Shown piece after piece: positions 6,325-6,352 of a stretch of 6,352 nucleotides of DNA. The stretch's first letter is position 1, and each line of letters starts with the position of its first letter. The stretch lies in contig JAYGED010000021.1 in assembly GCA_046582565.1 (NCBI GenBank), forward strand, positions 1 to 6,352, given 5' to 3'. This DNA is from JAYGED01 sp046582565. GTDB lineage: Bacteria > Pseudomonadota > Alphaproteobacteria > JAAXGF01. A program made the translations under genes and the position numbers. Under the pieces are notes generated by a model. It did no database searches. It was not told where the DNA came from and saw nothing but the letters and a program-made list of their open reading frames with translations.

Positions 6325-6346
6325 TCACAAAACCCCCGTTATGTGA
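6325..6346. repeat. Imperfect inverted repeat (9-bp arms, C4 loop)
   Basis: TCACAAAAC and GTTATGTGA flank four C residues and pair with one mismatch. On the minus strand the hairpin is followed within a few bases by CCCTTTT, so it could be a weak terminator for a gene to the right. It could equally be an operator, or chance. Confidence 0.35.
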
Positions 6347-6352
6347 TTCAAG

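Larger units (their letters stand above)
6149..6352. other. AT-rich non-coding region upstream of the kinase
   Basis: This 204-base stretch holds no convincing gene. It is markedly AT-rich: 6241-6300 has 19 G/C of 60. It presumably carries the regulatory region of the kinase and the edge of a gene beyond the window. An imperfect inverted repeat lies at 6325-6346. No CtrA-type TTAA-N7-TTAA site is present; the two TTAA boxes near 6270-6290 are 12 bases apart. Confidence 0.6.

Overview
The window reads as chromosomal DNA from a high-GC alphaproteobacterium, probably of a Rhodospirillales-like lineage. This rests on base composition (about 68% GC in the counted part of the SDR gene), on the alphaproteobacterial style of the PAS_7 histidine kinase, and on the mix of SDR, EamA, DUF427 and DinB housekeeping-type genes. 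The taxonomic call is an inference. No RNA gene, CRISPR array, insertion sequence or attachment site was recognised.

Layout from left to right. A calcineurin-like metallophosphoesterase (+) is cut off by the left edge and is distinctly AT-richer than the rest. It is followed after 19 bases by a classical short-chain dehydrogenase (+), and then by a 58-residue two-helix membrane protein (+) with a strong ribosome binding site. A DUF123 (COG1833, GIY-YIG-related) nuclease-like gene (-) faces it and overlaps its 3' end. An EamA/DMT-type transporter (+) diverges from the DUF123 gene with only 26 bases between the two start codons. The transporter's 3' end in turn overlaps the 3' end of a DinB-fold protein (-). 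The DinB gene is preceded, with a one-base stop/start overlap, by a DUF427 protein (-). Upstream of that, 76 bases away, is a membrane-bound PAS histidine kinase (-). About 200 bases of AT-rich non-coding sequence close the window.

How the genes work together: the clearest unit is the minus-strand series histidine kinase - DUF427 - DinB, in which the last two are almost certainly translationally coupled. The metallophosphoesterase and SDR may be co-transcribed, but their composition suggests different histories. Coding is very compact between 1623 and 4191, with tail-to-tail overlaps and a very short divergent gap, so promoters and terminators there must lie inside neighbouring genes.

The most noteworthy observations are two. 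The C-terminal part of the DUF427 protein looks like a zinc-ribbon domain (PF14311/DUF4379 type) that has lost its expected metal ligands. The histidine kinase has lysine in place of the second, Mg-coordinating asparagine of its N-box. Neither amounts to proof of a new system; the rest of the window looks ordinary.
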